Positions 1-6,152 of a stretch of DNA of 8,315 nt are shown in pieces (the first letter of the stretch is position 1; each line of letters begins with the position of its first letter). A program made the position numbers and the translations under genes. A model generated the notes under the pieces. The model worked only from the letters and a program-made list of their open reading frames with translations, had not been told where the DNA came from and did no database searches. The stretch is from Candidatus Acidiferrales bacterium (GTDB lineage: Bacteria; Acidobacteriota; Terriglobia; Acidiferrales; UBA7541). Location: the NCBI GenBank assembly GCA_030044295.1, contig JASHWB010000086.1:1-8315 (forward strand), written 5' to 3'.

Positions 1-218
1 TCGACGTGGATGTCGATATCCTTCTCCGAGACTTCGGGCAGATCGGCCTTCAGCACCAGCTCGTTCTCCGTCTCGTAAATGTCAACGGACGGCGCCCAGG
101 TGGTCAGCGTCGATTCGTCCGGCTGACCTCGGAAGCTGGATTCGAATAGCCGGTTTACCTGGTCCTGCAGCGTAGACACGCTGCGGAAAGGGTCCCAGCG
201 AATAACGGATGTTGCCAT
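1..218 (-). CDS. Hsp20/alpha-crystallin family small heat-shock protein (N-terminal part, cut by window edge)
   Basis: ATP-independent holdase chaperone that binds unfolding proteins in the cytoplasm; this role is known for the family. Only the first 72 codons plus two bases are in the window; the 3' end lies beyond position 1. The translation begins MATSVIRWDPFRSVSTLQDQ and has the typical N-terminal arm (WDPF, then LQDQVNRLFESSF at about 17-29). The start of the alpha-crystallin domain follows from about residue 41, with WAPSVDIYE and the first beta strands LVLKADLPEV, near-diagnostic for bacterial Hsp20. The ATG at 216-218 is chosen because a strong AGGAGA Shine-Dalgarno lies 6 nt upstream and the reading frame has family similarity from its first residues. 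It is transcribed from its own strong promoter, downstream of the rRNA methyltransferase gene on the same strand. The C-terminal IxI motif cannot be checked here. Confidence 0.93.
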   Translation of the reverse strand, partial: MATSVIRWDPFRSVSTLQDQVNRLFESSFRGQPDESTLTTWAPSVDIYETENELVLKADLPEVSEKDIDIHV

Positions 219-224
219 GGTAAG

Positions 225-230
225 TCTCCT
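225..230 (-). promoter_or_regulatory. Strong ribosome binding site of hsp20
   Basis: On the minus strand this reads AGGAGA, 6 nt before the ATG at 218, close to the ideal anti-SD complement and spacing. It settles the start codon. A five-base segment just 3' of it (222-226, GACTT on the minus strand) can pair with AAGTC at 251-255 in the predicted 5' UTR, which might partly mask the site. That pairing is short and speculative. Confidence 0.8.
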
Positions 231-266
231 CTCTTGATGTTGCTCTCTCGGACTTTCTCTCTACAT

Positions 267-315
267 AAGCGCAACGTGATAATAAAATATGCGCTTGTTA
301 TTGTCAAGTATTATC
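267..315. promoter_or_regulatory. Two interleaved inverted repeats over the hsp20 promoter, possible operator
   Basis: Arm pair A is AAGCGCA (267-273) and TGCGCTT (290-296), a perfect 7-bp inverted repeat with a 16-bp spacer. Arm pair B is GATAATA (278-284) and TATTATC (309-315), a perfect 7-bp inverted repeat with a 24-bp spacer. The order is A-B-A'-B'. Together they cover the predicted start site, the -10 box, the spacer and the -35 box. The sequence matches neither the CIRCE element (TTAGCACTC-N9-GAGTGCTAA) nor the HAIR element of HspR. The repeats are seen directly; operator function is inference. Arm B partly reflects the promoter boxes themselves, so arm A is the stronger candidate. Confidence 0.45.
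279..307 (-). promoter_or_regulatory. Near-consensus sigma70-type promoter of hsp20
   Basis: On the minus strand a perfect -35 TTGACA (302-307) is followed, after exactly 17 bp, by a -10 TATTAT (279-284; 5 of 6 matches to TATAAT). The predicted transcription start is near 271-272, giving a 5' UTR of about 54 nt before the ATG at 218. The AT-rich island stands out against its GC-rich surroundings. The promoter lies 46 bp past the stop of the rRNA methyltransferase gene, so hsp20 is independently transcribed. So strong a core promoter on a stress gene suggests control by a repressor rather than by an alternative sigma factor. Confidence 0.8.
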
Positions 316-352
316 GGAGGACACCTGCGCGTTCCTTCGCGTCCATCTATTT

Positions 353-1537
353 TTACTCTAGCGCCTTTATAATCATGCACTTCAGGTAGTGTGTCTCAGG
401 CATGGTGAGCAGGATGGGATGGTCTTGAGCCTGCGTTCTACGCTCGCAAATAGCGATGTTTCTGCGTGCGTCAACGGCGGCTTCTGCCAGGATCTGAAGA
501 AACAGAGGCTCGGTTATGTGGTAGGAGCAGGAGCAGGTCAGGAGATAGCCTCCGGGCTCCAGGAGCTTCATAGCCCGGAAATTGATCTCTTTGTAGCCGC
601 GATGCGCGGCCGCCACGCTATCGCGGTTCTTGGCGAAAGCGGGAGGATCGAGGATGACCATCTGGAAGCGGCGACCAGCCTCGTGATGCTCCTTCAGAAC
701 ATCGAAGGCATTGCCTTCGCGAAAGGTCACGTTTGTGGCGCAATTCAGTTTCTGGTTTCGCCGCGCGATTTCGATCGCGCTGGGAGCCATTTCCACGGAC
801 TCGACGTGATCGCATCGATCGGCGATCGTCAAAGCAAATCCACCGTGGTAGCCGAAGCAGTCGAGAACGTTGCCGGACGCGTAGCTTCGCGCCGCCCAGT
901 GATTTTCGCGCTGATCGAGAAACGAGCCTGTCTTTTGCCCCTTAGCCAGATCGCATAGGAATGAAACGCCATTCTCCTTGACGGCAATTTCGCCGGGGAC
1001 GTCGCCGTAAAGAATCTCGACTTTTTGGTCCAAGCCCTCAAGCAACCGCACGCGGGGGTCGTTGCGCTCGAGAATGCCTTTGGGTGAAAAAAGCTCGACG
1101 AGCAGCTCAACCAGCAAAGGTTTGAGGCGCTCCGAGCCCTGGCTGAGGGTTTGCAGGACGAGGTAGTCGCCATAGCGGTCGATGATGACGGACGGCAGCA
1201 GGTCGGCTTCGCTGTACACCAGGCGATAGGCTTCCGAATTTTGAACGACCAGCTTGCGATACTCAGCAGCGCGGCGAAGGCGCTGCGCGAAAAACTCCCG
1301 CCCGATGAGCGCGTCTTCGCGGGTGAGCATACGGATAGAAATCTGCGATTTATCGCTATAGAAAGCCCAGCCATGGACGCGCGACCGCTCGTCGGTGACG
1401 CGGACGATGGCACCGGGCTGCGCGTTGGCTTCGCGGACGTCGCTGCGATAGACCCACAGATGGCCGGCGCGGATGCGCTCCACGCCACGAGGGCTGATTA
1501 CGACTGAACCTTGGGATAACGGACTTGTCGCTGCCAT
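353..1537 (-). CDS. rlmI: Class I SAM-dependent rRNA methyltransferase, RlmI-like (23S rRNA m5C1962 type)
   Basis: Transfers a methyl group from S-adenosylmethionine to C5 of a cytosine in 23S rRNA (m5C1962 in E. coli, by family). From the ATG at 1537 the protein has 394 residues, close to the 396 of E. coli RlmI. An N-terminal PUA-type RNA-binding domain covers about 10-75 (SVVISPRGVERIRAGHLWVY). A linking domain follows, including ADLLPSVIIDRYGDYLVLQ at 111-129. The C-terminal Rossmann methyltransferase has SAM motif I VLDCFGYHGGFALTIA (224-239), DPPAF (297-301) and TCSCS (334-338) with the catalytic-type cysteines C335/C337. No key residue is missing. An in-frame TTG at 1573 would add 12 residues, but it has no better RBS and the extension is unlike the family, so ATG is preferred. 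There is a weak GGGA-like SD. The gene is probably monocistronic, with over 500 bp of non-coding DNA upstream. The related RlmK/RlmL-type activity cannot be excluded by eye. Confidence 0.88.
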   Translation of the reverse strand: MAATSPLSQGSVVISPRGVERIRAGHLWVYRSDVREANAQPGAIVRVTDERSRVHGWAFYSDKSQISIRMLTREDALIGREFFAQRLRRAAEYRKLVVQNSEAYRLVYSEADLLPSVIIDRYGDYLVLQTLSQGSERLKPLLVELLVELFSPKGILERNDPRVRLLEGLDQKVEILYGDVPGEIAVKENGVSFLCDLAKGQKTGSFLDQRENHWAARSYASGNVLDCFGYHGGFALTIADRCDHVESVEMAPSAIEIARRNQKLNCATNVTFREGNAFDVLKEHHEAGRRFQMVILDPPAFAKNRDSVAAAHRGYKEINFRAMKLLEPGGYLLTCSCSYHITEPLFLQILAEAAVDARRNIAICERRTQAQDHPILLTMPETHYLKCMIIKALE

Positions 1538-1802
1538 TTTGAATGTAGAGTTTCCCGGATCGCCGAGCCGCAATTCCGGAGGCGCGAGATCACCCGCCGG
1601 GCACCGCGCGAGTCGAAGGGAAAAGGAAACAGCACCTCAAGCCAAGCGGCAACAATGTCTTAGCACAACTAGAGGCTCGTGCCAACGTCCAGCGGTCATT
1701 CTAGGGTCAGTTCGAATTTCTGATTGGTCGCGGCGCGACACAAGGCGGAAACTAAGACGCTGCGCGGGGTGACATGTCGGTCAAGCTGTTCCTGAGGCGG
1801 AC

Positions 1803-1842
1803 AAAGGCCCGGTCGATGCGAATCGAGCGGGCCTTTTTGTTT
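1803..1842 (+). terminator. Strong rho-independent terminator on the + strand, with no + gene upstream
   Basis: AAAGGCCCG (1803-1811) pairs perfectly with CGGGCCTTT (1828-1836). Inside, TCGAT (1813-1817) pairs with ATCGA (1822-1826) around a GCGA (GNRA-type) tetraloop, with one G-G mismatch (1812/1827) between the two helices. It is followed by the T-rich run TTTTTGTTT (1834-1842). That gives 14 paired positions plus a U-tract, a textbook intrinsic terminator for + transcription. On the minus strand the trailing tract is only TTTGT, so reverse termination would be weaker, though it could still help stop transcripts of the 2097-2609 gene. No + strand protein gene lies between here and the left edge. 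Confidence 0.8.
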
Positions 1843-1902
1843 CGCCACTTCGCTTTTGCCGAGCAGGAGTACAAGAAGCCCCGCGCTCACAGACCGAGCG
1901 TT

Positions 1903-1940
1903 GGGCACCCGCAAATTCAAACCGAAACCTGGGGCACCCG
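1903..1940. repeat. Short direct repeat GGGCACCCG (two copies)
   Basis: GGGCACCCG occurs at 1903-1911 and again at 1932-1940, with starts 29 bp apart, in otherwise non-coding DNA. GGGCACCC-type elements are, from memory, frequent in intergenic DNA of Terriglobia and generate spurious predicted proteins. The link to such a family is an inference; two 9-bp copies could also be chance in GC-rich DNA. Confidence 0.35.
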
Positions 1941-2057
1941 GCCTCTTGCTGCTCTCCGACCAGGACCCGGGGAGGGAAGATGGCACGTTTTCCTCGTGTT
2001 TGCGAGAACTCATAGCCGTTGTGCGACTCCCGAAAGGCTGAACAGAGCGATTCGCAA

Positions 2058-2088
2058 GGGCCAAAGCGCCTGCCGCGAGCGCTGGCCC
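2058..2088 (-). terminator. Hairpin just after the 170-aa gene, terminator-like but without a U-tract
   Basis: GGGCCA (2058-2063) pairs with TGGCCC (2083-2088), and GCGC (2066-2069) with GCGC (2079-2082). This makes a 10-bp GC-rich stem with a two-base bulge and a nine-base loop. It starts 8 nt after the stop codon at 2097-2099. On the minus strand it is followed by TTGCG rather than a T-run, so it is more likely a 3'-end stabilising structure or a weak terminator than a full intrinsic one. Confidence 0.4.
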
Positions 2089-2096
2089 CGCCCGAC

Positions 2097-2609
2097 CTAG
2101 AAGTAACTCTCGTAAGTGACCACCCTGACCCTCTGTTGCCCGAACAACTTCTCGGCGCGACGACCATTTCGGAAGACCATCTCTCTGCCGTTCACCTTGA
2201 ATCTAGTAGCCCAGCCAATAACCCTTCCAGTTGAATCGAGGTAGTGCCGCTGGGTGAGGCCTCCGGCGATAACTGCCTCCCATATCCAACGGAGTTCCTC
2301 CCTCCAATCTGCAGCCGGAGCTATGTTTCTGCCCCGAGCAAAGCCGACAAACTCGCGATGCGCCTCGCCGATAGTGAGCGTTAGGTCTTTCGCGAGGGCA
2401 TATCCACCGAATTGCGCAGCACCTTGTCGGGTTGGCGTCACCCAGAAATTTGAACCCGACAATTCTAGGCTCGATTCGATGCGACTCGTTCCGACTCGTG
2501 CCGCTCCTTCGGGGATGGTACGTACGAGAGCTTGTATCTCGTGCAGGACATCGACCACAAAGTGCGTAGGCGAGTGCCCCAGGCTCTTCGCTCGGTTTTG
2601 GCGGAGCAT
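2097..2609 (-). CDS. Hypothetical protein, 170 aa, function not recognised; N-terminus uncertain
   Basis: I do not recognise this family. The protein is probably soluble: there is no signal peptide or membrane segment. Aromatic residues and Trp are spread as in a folded protein, e.g. GSNFWVTPTRQG at about 53-64, DWREELRWIWEAVIAGG at about 101-117, and a C-terminus ending in RVVTYESYF. The central part (about 70-118) looks helical, and the last 50 residues look beta-rich (GRVIGWATRFKVNGREMVFR). The ATG at 2609 has only a weak RBS (AGGG, 4 nt upstream). The same frame is open for 33 more codons with protein-like sequence but no ATG, GTG or TTG, so the gene may be 5'-truncated or start at a non-standard codon. 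It follows the large glycosyltransferase gene on the same strand after 91 bp and could be co-transcribed with it. A hairpin follows the stop codon. Confidence 0.6.
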   Translation of the reverse strand: MLRQNRAKSLGHSPTHFVVDVLHEIQALVRTIPEGAARVGTSRIESSLELSGSNFWVTPTRQGAAQFGGYALAKDLTLTIGEAHREFVGFARGRNIAPAADWREELRWIWEAVIAGGLTQRHYLDSTGRVIGWATRFKVNGREMVFRNGRRAEKLFGQQRVRVVTYESYF

Positions 2610-2708
2610 TTCGCCCTGGATGATACCATCACGGTACGTAACGTTGAAGGATGCACACAGAGGGCAACGGGCTATTCGTCGCCGGCAAAAATTGTGGGAG
2701 TTACGCCT
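2610..2708 (-). other. In-frame, Cys-rich open stretch upstream of the 170-aa gene, lacking a start codon
   Basis: Reading minus-strand codons upstream from the ATG at 2609, the frame stays open for 33 codons to a TGA at 2709-2711. It contains three cysteines in a C-x6-C-x2-C arrangement (CRRRIARCPLC, about 2687-2655), then SFNVTYRDGIIQGE running into the annotated start. This resembles one half of a zinc ribbon joined to a real domain. No ATG, GTG or TTG occurs in this frame, and the first 8 bases overlap the end of the upstream gene. It may be a remnant of a longer gene whose 5' end was lost, a gene with a rare start (CTG or ATA codons are present), or chance. Confidence 0.4.
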
Positions 2709-5700
2709 TCAGGACGGCGGCCGGAGGCGGCGGAGCGGGCGCAGGTGGATGAGGGTGACTTTCCACGCCTCGCCAGCCGACTGGGCGCCCGCGAACGGCT
2801 TCTTTAACCGCGCGGAACAGCACGACGTACATCATTTGCCGGTAGTAAAAGCGCTGGATGAGCAACGGCGCGAGCAGCGTCCAATCCTCGTGACGTTCCA
2901 GGGCGAAGGCCACGACGCACGTGAAGAGGTCGATGGCCATGAACAGCGCGAAGAAGACCAGCGAACGCTCGACATCCGCGGAGGTCCATAGCTGCGGCAA
3001 CTGCGTGATGCGGAGCTGCGCCAATCCCCACAAGGCGATCGAAAGCAGGAAGAGCAAATCGATGACAGGGGAAACGAGCGGCAGCAAAATCTGGAACAGC
3101 ACAATATTGGGAATGGCGACCCAGCCGAGCGTGCCGTAGCGAGGCTTGCCGGCGGTGTCGCGATGCTTCCACGCGGCTTGAAGCGTGCCGAAGGTCCAGC
3201 GAAAACGCTGACGAACGAGAGCGTCAATTGTTTCGGGGACTTCGGTATGTCCGATGGCGTCCTCGTCGTAGAGAATCTTCCAGCCTTCGCGCCGGATGGT
3301 GAGCGTCAGATCGGTATCTTCGGCGACCGTCTCTCCTGAAAAGCCGCCGTGGTCCCGAAGCACTTGGGCGCGCCAGGCGCCCACCGCTCCGGGCACGACC
3401 GGGATGCAGTTCAGGAGATCGAAAGCGCGTTTTTCGAGATTTTGACTGGTGATGTATTCGAGCGCCTGCCAGCGGGTGATCCAGCGATTACGGTTCATCA
3501 CCTTCACGTTGCCGGCGACGGCGCCGACGCGCGGATCAGCGAAATGACGCACCAGCCGCGGAATGGCATCCGGGTCAACGATCGTATCGGCGTCGATCGA
3601 GATGATGATTTCGCCCGTTGCCTCGGACAGGCCATGATTCAGAGCCACCGGCTTGCCGCGGTTGACCTGTTCGATCAGACGGACGCGCGGATTGCGGGCG
3701 AACTCCTGCCGCACGAGTTCCGAGGTGCGGTCCTTCGAGCCGTCATTGACGACAACGATTTCGAGGTTCGGGTAGTCGGAGGCGAGCGCCGCGGAAACTG
3801 TGTCAACAATCACAGCCTCTTCGTTGTACGCGGGGATCAGCACGGTGACAGGCGGCTTGTATTCCGGATGGTCTTCCGGCACGGGGCGGAATTTCTCGAT
3901 CAGCGCCAGAAGTCCGATGATCAACGCGCGGCCGCAAGCCAACAAGATTCCGGCAATGAAAATAAACGCGATGCTGCGACGCAACCAACGAAACACGGCA
4001 AACATGGCCGCGTCTACGCGAACCATCAGCCATTCCTTATGCGTCAGCGGGGGCATCACTTGCGCGCGGGCTTCGCCCAGCAGTTGCGATACAGAGACGA
4101 ACCGGTAGCCCTTCGCCCGCAACTGATCGATGATTTGCGGCAATGCCGCGACGGTGCGGCCGCGGTCGCCGCCGCCATCGTGCAGCAGGACGATATTGCC
4201 ATTGTTCGATTCCGCTTGATCGACGACGCGTTTGACGATCGTTTCCGCAGGGGGCGGCGGTCCTCCGTCGAGCTCGCCCCAATCGTGCGGATCGATTCGT
4301 CCGCCCACGATGACGTAGCCCATTTCCTGAGGCACCGGGAGCATGTGAATCTCGCTCGCGGATTCCGGTTCCACGTCCACGCCGTAGGGCGGCCGGAAGA
4401 GAGTTGTCTTCACCCCAAGGCTGCTTTCGATCAGCATTTCCGTCAGATTCAGCTGAATTTGCAGGTCGGACTTGGTGATGTCCTCGAAATCCGGGTGTGT
4501 AAAGGTGTGATTGCCGATTTCTTCGCCCAAGCTGTATTCGCGCTTGATGATGCTCTCGTATTGATTGGCCTCTTCGCCGATTACGAAGAAGGTCCCAACG
4601 GCGTGCTTCTCTTTCAATACATCGAGTATCTTCGGCGTCCAGACTGGGTCGGGGCCATCGTCGAACGTCAGAGCGAGATCGCGCGGCGATCCGCCGCCGA
4701 TTTGCTGGATCCTCCACGACATCGGATAGCTTTGATAGCTCTCGTCGTCGAAATCGTCCGACTCGGCGTCGTAATCGAGCGTGCGAGAGCCGTTCTGCGG
4801 TGTGCCGGTGATTCGCAGGACGTCGCCGCTGCCTTCGAAAATCAAATCGTAGCCGGGAGGGACAGTCTCGAGCTTCGCGCGCGTCTCCGCATCTGAGTGC
4901 GTGGTATCCCAGATGGTCCAGATCGAAGGATCTTCGAGTCCGAGGCGCCAGAGAGCGGTGCCCGCGACTCCGGCTCGCTCGGCGGCGCGAAGTTCGTTGT
5001 AGGCTGTTACGCCGTCGAGCATCCAGACGGTGTGGACGCGCTTGTTTTCATCTTCGTAGGAATAGTGCAAGTTGAATGAATCGGGATCGTAAAGAGCGTC
5101 GGCGCCGGACTCGACGGCCGTGACGACGCCCTGTTGGAAGCTGAGCGATGCGGCGACCGGATGAGGATTTTGCTTGGTAGGCGCCGGCCAATCGTAGCCG
5201 TAATTCGCGATGCCCATGATCAGCTTGTCTGGCGGCACCATTTTGACCATCGTATTGATATTTCGGACGAACCAATCCTGTGGCGCGATCGGACCGGGCG
5301 GGGAAGTGGGCCAGCGGAAGTCGTAGTTCATCAGAATGATGGCATCGACCTGCGAGGCGAAATACTTGTAATCGTAAGTAAAGTCCGCCGCGGGCAGGCC
5401 GACCATCAGCTTCATACCCCGGGCGTGCAGCGAGACGCTGAGGTCGTGGACGAAAGACTCGAACTCCTTCTGGCTATGTTCCGGCAAAGACTCGAAATCG
5501 ACCACGACGCCGGGCTCGTGCCTCTCCTCCGCGTATGCCTCCAATTCCTCCGCCAGCTTTTGCCGCGCGGCTGGATTTGCGAGCATTTCCGTGAAGGCTG
5601 GCGGGCACCATCCCTCTTTCGCGTCATAGTTGTTCACCATGGGCATGACCGGAAGATCGATGCCGCGGGTTTTCAGCGATTGCACGAAATTGGTGAGCTT

Positions 5701-6114
5701 CGGATCGGAGTCCGCCTGCATACTGCCGTCGGCGTACACGGCGTGCAGCGCGTCAGGCACTACCAGGTCTAGCTGGTGGAAATGCTGCTGCAGCGACACG
5801 AAACTCATGTAGTCGTCGCTGACGTAGAAAGCCATGCGGAGCGGTTCGTAATTCTCGGGCACTTTGCCGAGCGCCGCTACCCTGCGTTTACGGCTGCGGA
5901 TGACCGGCTTCGCTTTACGCCGGAAGGGAATCGCGTGGAGACCGGGATGCACATCGGGGCGCAAGAGCTCCGGGAGCTCCGGGTTACGCACCACATTGAG
6001 CAGAAAGATGATCAGCGCGACGGTGAAAATCGCGCCGGCAATTTCCATGGCCAAGCGCGTCCGGCGCCAGCGCAGACGTTTCTGGTCAAAGAAAATAGGC
6101 TTGCTTTCAGGCAT
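2701..6114 (-). CDS. Three-domain membrane polysaccharide synthase: GH18-like hydrolase, NodB-type deacetylase, processive GT2
   Basis: Predicted to polymerise a beta-linked sugar (probably GlcNAc from UDP-GlcNAc) in the cytoplasm and modify the exported chain outside; substrate is inferred. A transmembrane anchor is at about 22-42. A GH18-like domain at about 90-400 has VVVDFESL (203-210; D206, catalytic-type E208), LMNYDF (261-266) and an end motif GTALWRLGLEDPSIW (385-399). An acidic linker follows (447-458). The polysaccharide deacetylase (CE4) at about 478-680 has all five motifs: TFDDG (D485, D486), HTFTH (H536, H540), RPPYG (R574), DPHDW (608-612) and LLHDG (H645). Membrane span(s) lie at about 712-738. 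GT2 at about 753-980 has D791, DAD (841-843), AEDTD with D933, and QRFRW (969-973), the signature of processive synthases. C-terminal membrane segments at about 999-1036, 1050-1072 and 1084-1103 precede a Pro-rich tail. Topology puts GH18 and CE4 outside and GT2 inside. It resembles PgaB plus PgaC in one chain. The ATG at 6114 has a weak RBS. Confidence 0.9.
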   Translation of the reverse strand: MPESKPIFFDQKRLRWRRTRLAMEIAGAIFTVALIIFLLNVVRNPELPELLRPDVHPGLHAIPFRRKAKPVIRSRKRRVAALGKVPENYEPLRMAFYVSDDYMSFVSLQQHFHQLDLVVPDALHAVYADGSMQADSDPKLTNFVQSLKTRGIDLPVMPMVNNYDAKEGWCPPAFTEMLANPAARQKLAEELEAYAEERHEPGVVVDFESLPEHSQKEFESFVHDLSVSLHARGMKLMVGLPAADFTYDYKYFASQVDAIILMNYDFRWPTSPPGPIAPQDWFVRNINTMVKMVPPDKLIMGIANYGYDWPAPTKQNPHPVAASLSFQQGVVTAVESGADALYDPDSFNLHYSYEDENKRVHTVWMLDGVTAYNELRAAERAGVAGTALWRLGLEDPSIWTIWDTTHSDAETRAKLETVPPGYDLIFEGSGDVLRITGTPQNGSRTLDYDAESDDFDDESYQSYPMSWRIQQIGGGSPRDLALTFDDGPDPVWTPKILDVLKEKHAVGTFFVIGEEANQYESIIKREYSLGEEIGNHTFTHPDFEDITKSDLQIQLNLTEMLIESSLGVKTTLFRPPYGVDVEPESASEIHMLPVPQEMGYVIVGGRIDPHDWGELDGGPPPPAETIVKRVVDQAESNNGNIVLLHDGGGDRGRTVAALPQIIDQLRAKGYRFVSVSQLLGEARAQVMPPLTHKEWLMVRVDAAMFAVFRWLRRSIAFIFIAGILLACGRALIIGLLALIEKFRPVPEDHPEYKPPVTVLIPAYNEEAVIVDTVSAALASDYPNLEIVVVNDGSKDRTSELVRQEFARNPRVRLIEQVNRGKPVALNHGLSEATGEIIISIDADTIVDPDAIPRLVRHFADPRVGAVAGNVKVMNRNRWITRWQALEYITSQNLEKRAFDLLNCIPVVPGAVGAWRAQVLRDHGGFSGETVAEDTDLTLTIRREGWKILYDEDAIGHTEVPETIDALVRQRFRWTFGTLQAAWKHRDTAGKPRYGTLGWVAIPNIVLFQILLPLVSPVIDLLFLLSIALWGLAQLRITQLPQLWTSADVERSLVFFALFMAIDLFTCVVAFALERHEDWTLLAPLLIQRFYYRQMMYVVLFRAVKEAVRGRPVGWRGVESHPHPPAPAPPPPAAVLKA

Positions 6115-6152
6115 GTCTCGATTCCAAGCTAATCATTCAACAAAGTGGGGCA
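6115..6152. other. 38-bp divergent intergenic gap
   Basis: Only 38 bp separate the start codons of the polysaccharide synthase (minus) and the GT-C protein (plus). This is too short for two non-overlapping sigma70 promoters, so at least one promoter must lie inside the opposite gene. A weak minus-strand candidate is TTGCCC, 16 bp, TAGCTT (about 6126-6153). No convincing + strand promoter was found by eye. The arrangement points to coordinated control of the two genes. Confidence 0.4.

Larger units (their letters stand above)
1538..2096. other. Gene-poor intergenic region upstream of rlmI
   Basis: About 560 bp without a convincing coding region. The open frames here overlap each other on both strands, run through a terminator hairpin, and show Arg/Pro/Ser-rich composition with no recognisable domain. 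A weak minus-strand promoter candidate for rlmI is TTGGCA (1679-1684) with TAAGAC (1656-1661) after 17 bp; the -10 is poor. A small hairpin GTCGC-ggc-GCGAC lies at 1727-1739. AGGCGGA occurs twice (1743-1749 and 1795-1801). No tRNA fits: the only TTCGAA-like T-loop candidate, near 1711, lacks a paired stem. The other items (terminator, direct repeat, hairpin) are listed separately. Confidence 0.6.

Noticed and set aside
389..958. 189-codon + strand open frame opposite rlmI
   Set aside because: The minus strand encodes the complete methyltransferase motifs here; the antisense translation has no family features and no convincing RBS.
1705..1735. Possible tRNA T-loop (TTCGAA near 1711)
   Set aside because: The flanking bases do not form a 5-bp T-stem on either strand, and no anticodon arm or acceptor stem can be built around it.
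1774..2100. 108-codon + strand frame across the intergenic region
   Set aside because: It runs through a strong intrinsic terminator hairpin, has a basic, low-information translation, and competes with overlapping frames on the other strand.
1781..2167. Minus-strand frames (128 and 122 codons) downstream of the 170-aa gene
   Set aside because: They overlap each other in different frames and cross the terminator. Their Ser/Arg/Gly/Pro-rich translations look like repeat-derived spurious proteins.
2515..2639. Repeated GGTACGTA (at 2517-2524 and 2633-2640)
   Set aside because: Two short, partly palindromic matches, one inside the coding region and one upstream; no arrangement suggests function, so probably chance.
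2254..2991. 245-codon + strand frame
   Set aside because: It spans the ends of two better-supported minus-strand genes and has an Arg/Ser-rich antisense-type composition.
3349..4896. Long + strand open frame (515 codons) antisense to the polysaccharide synthase gene
   Set aside because: It is a shadow of codon bias in the GC-rich opposite strand. It is rich in Arg, Asp, His and Gln, has no recognisable domain, and lies opposite the intact deacetylase and GT2 motifs.
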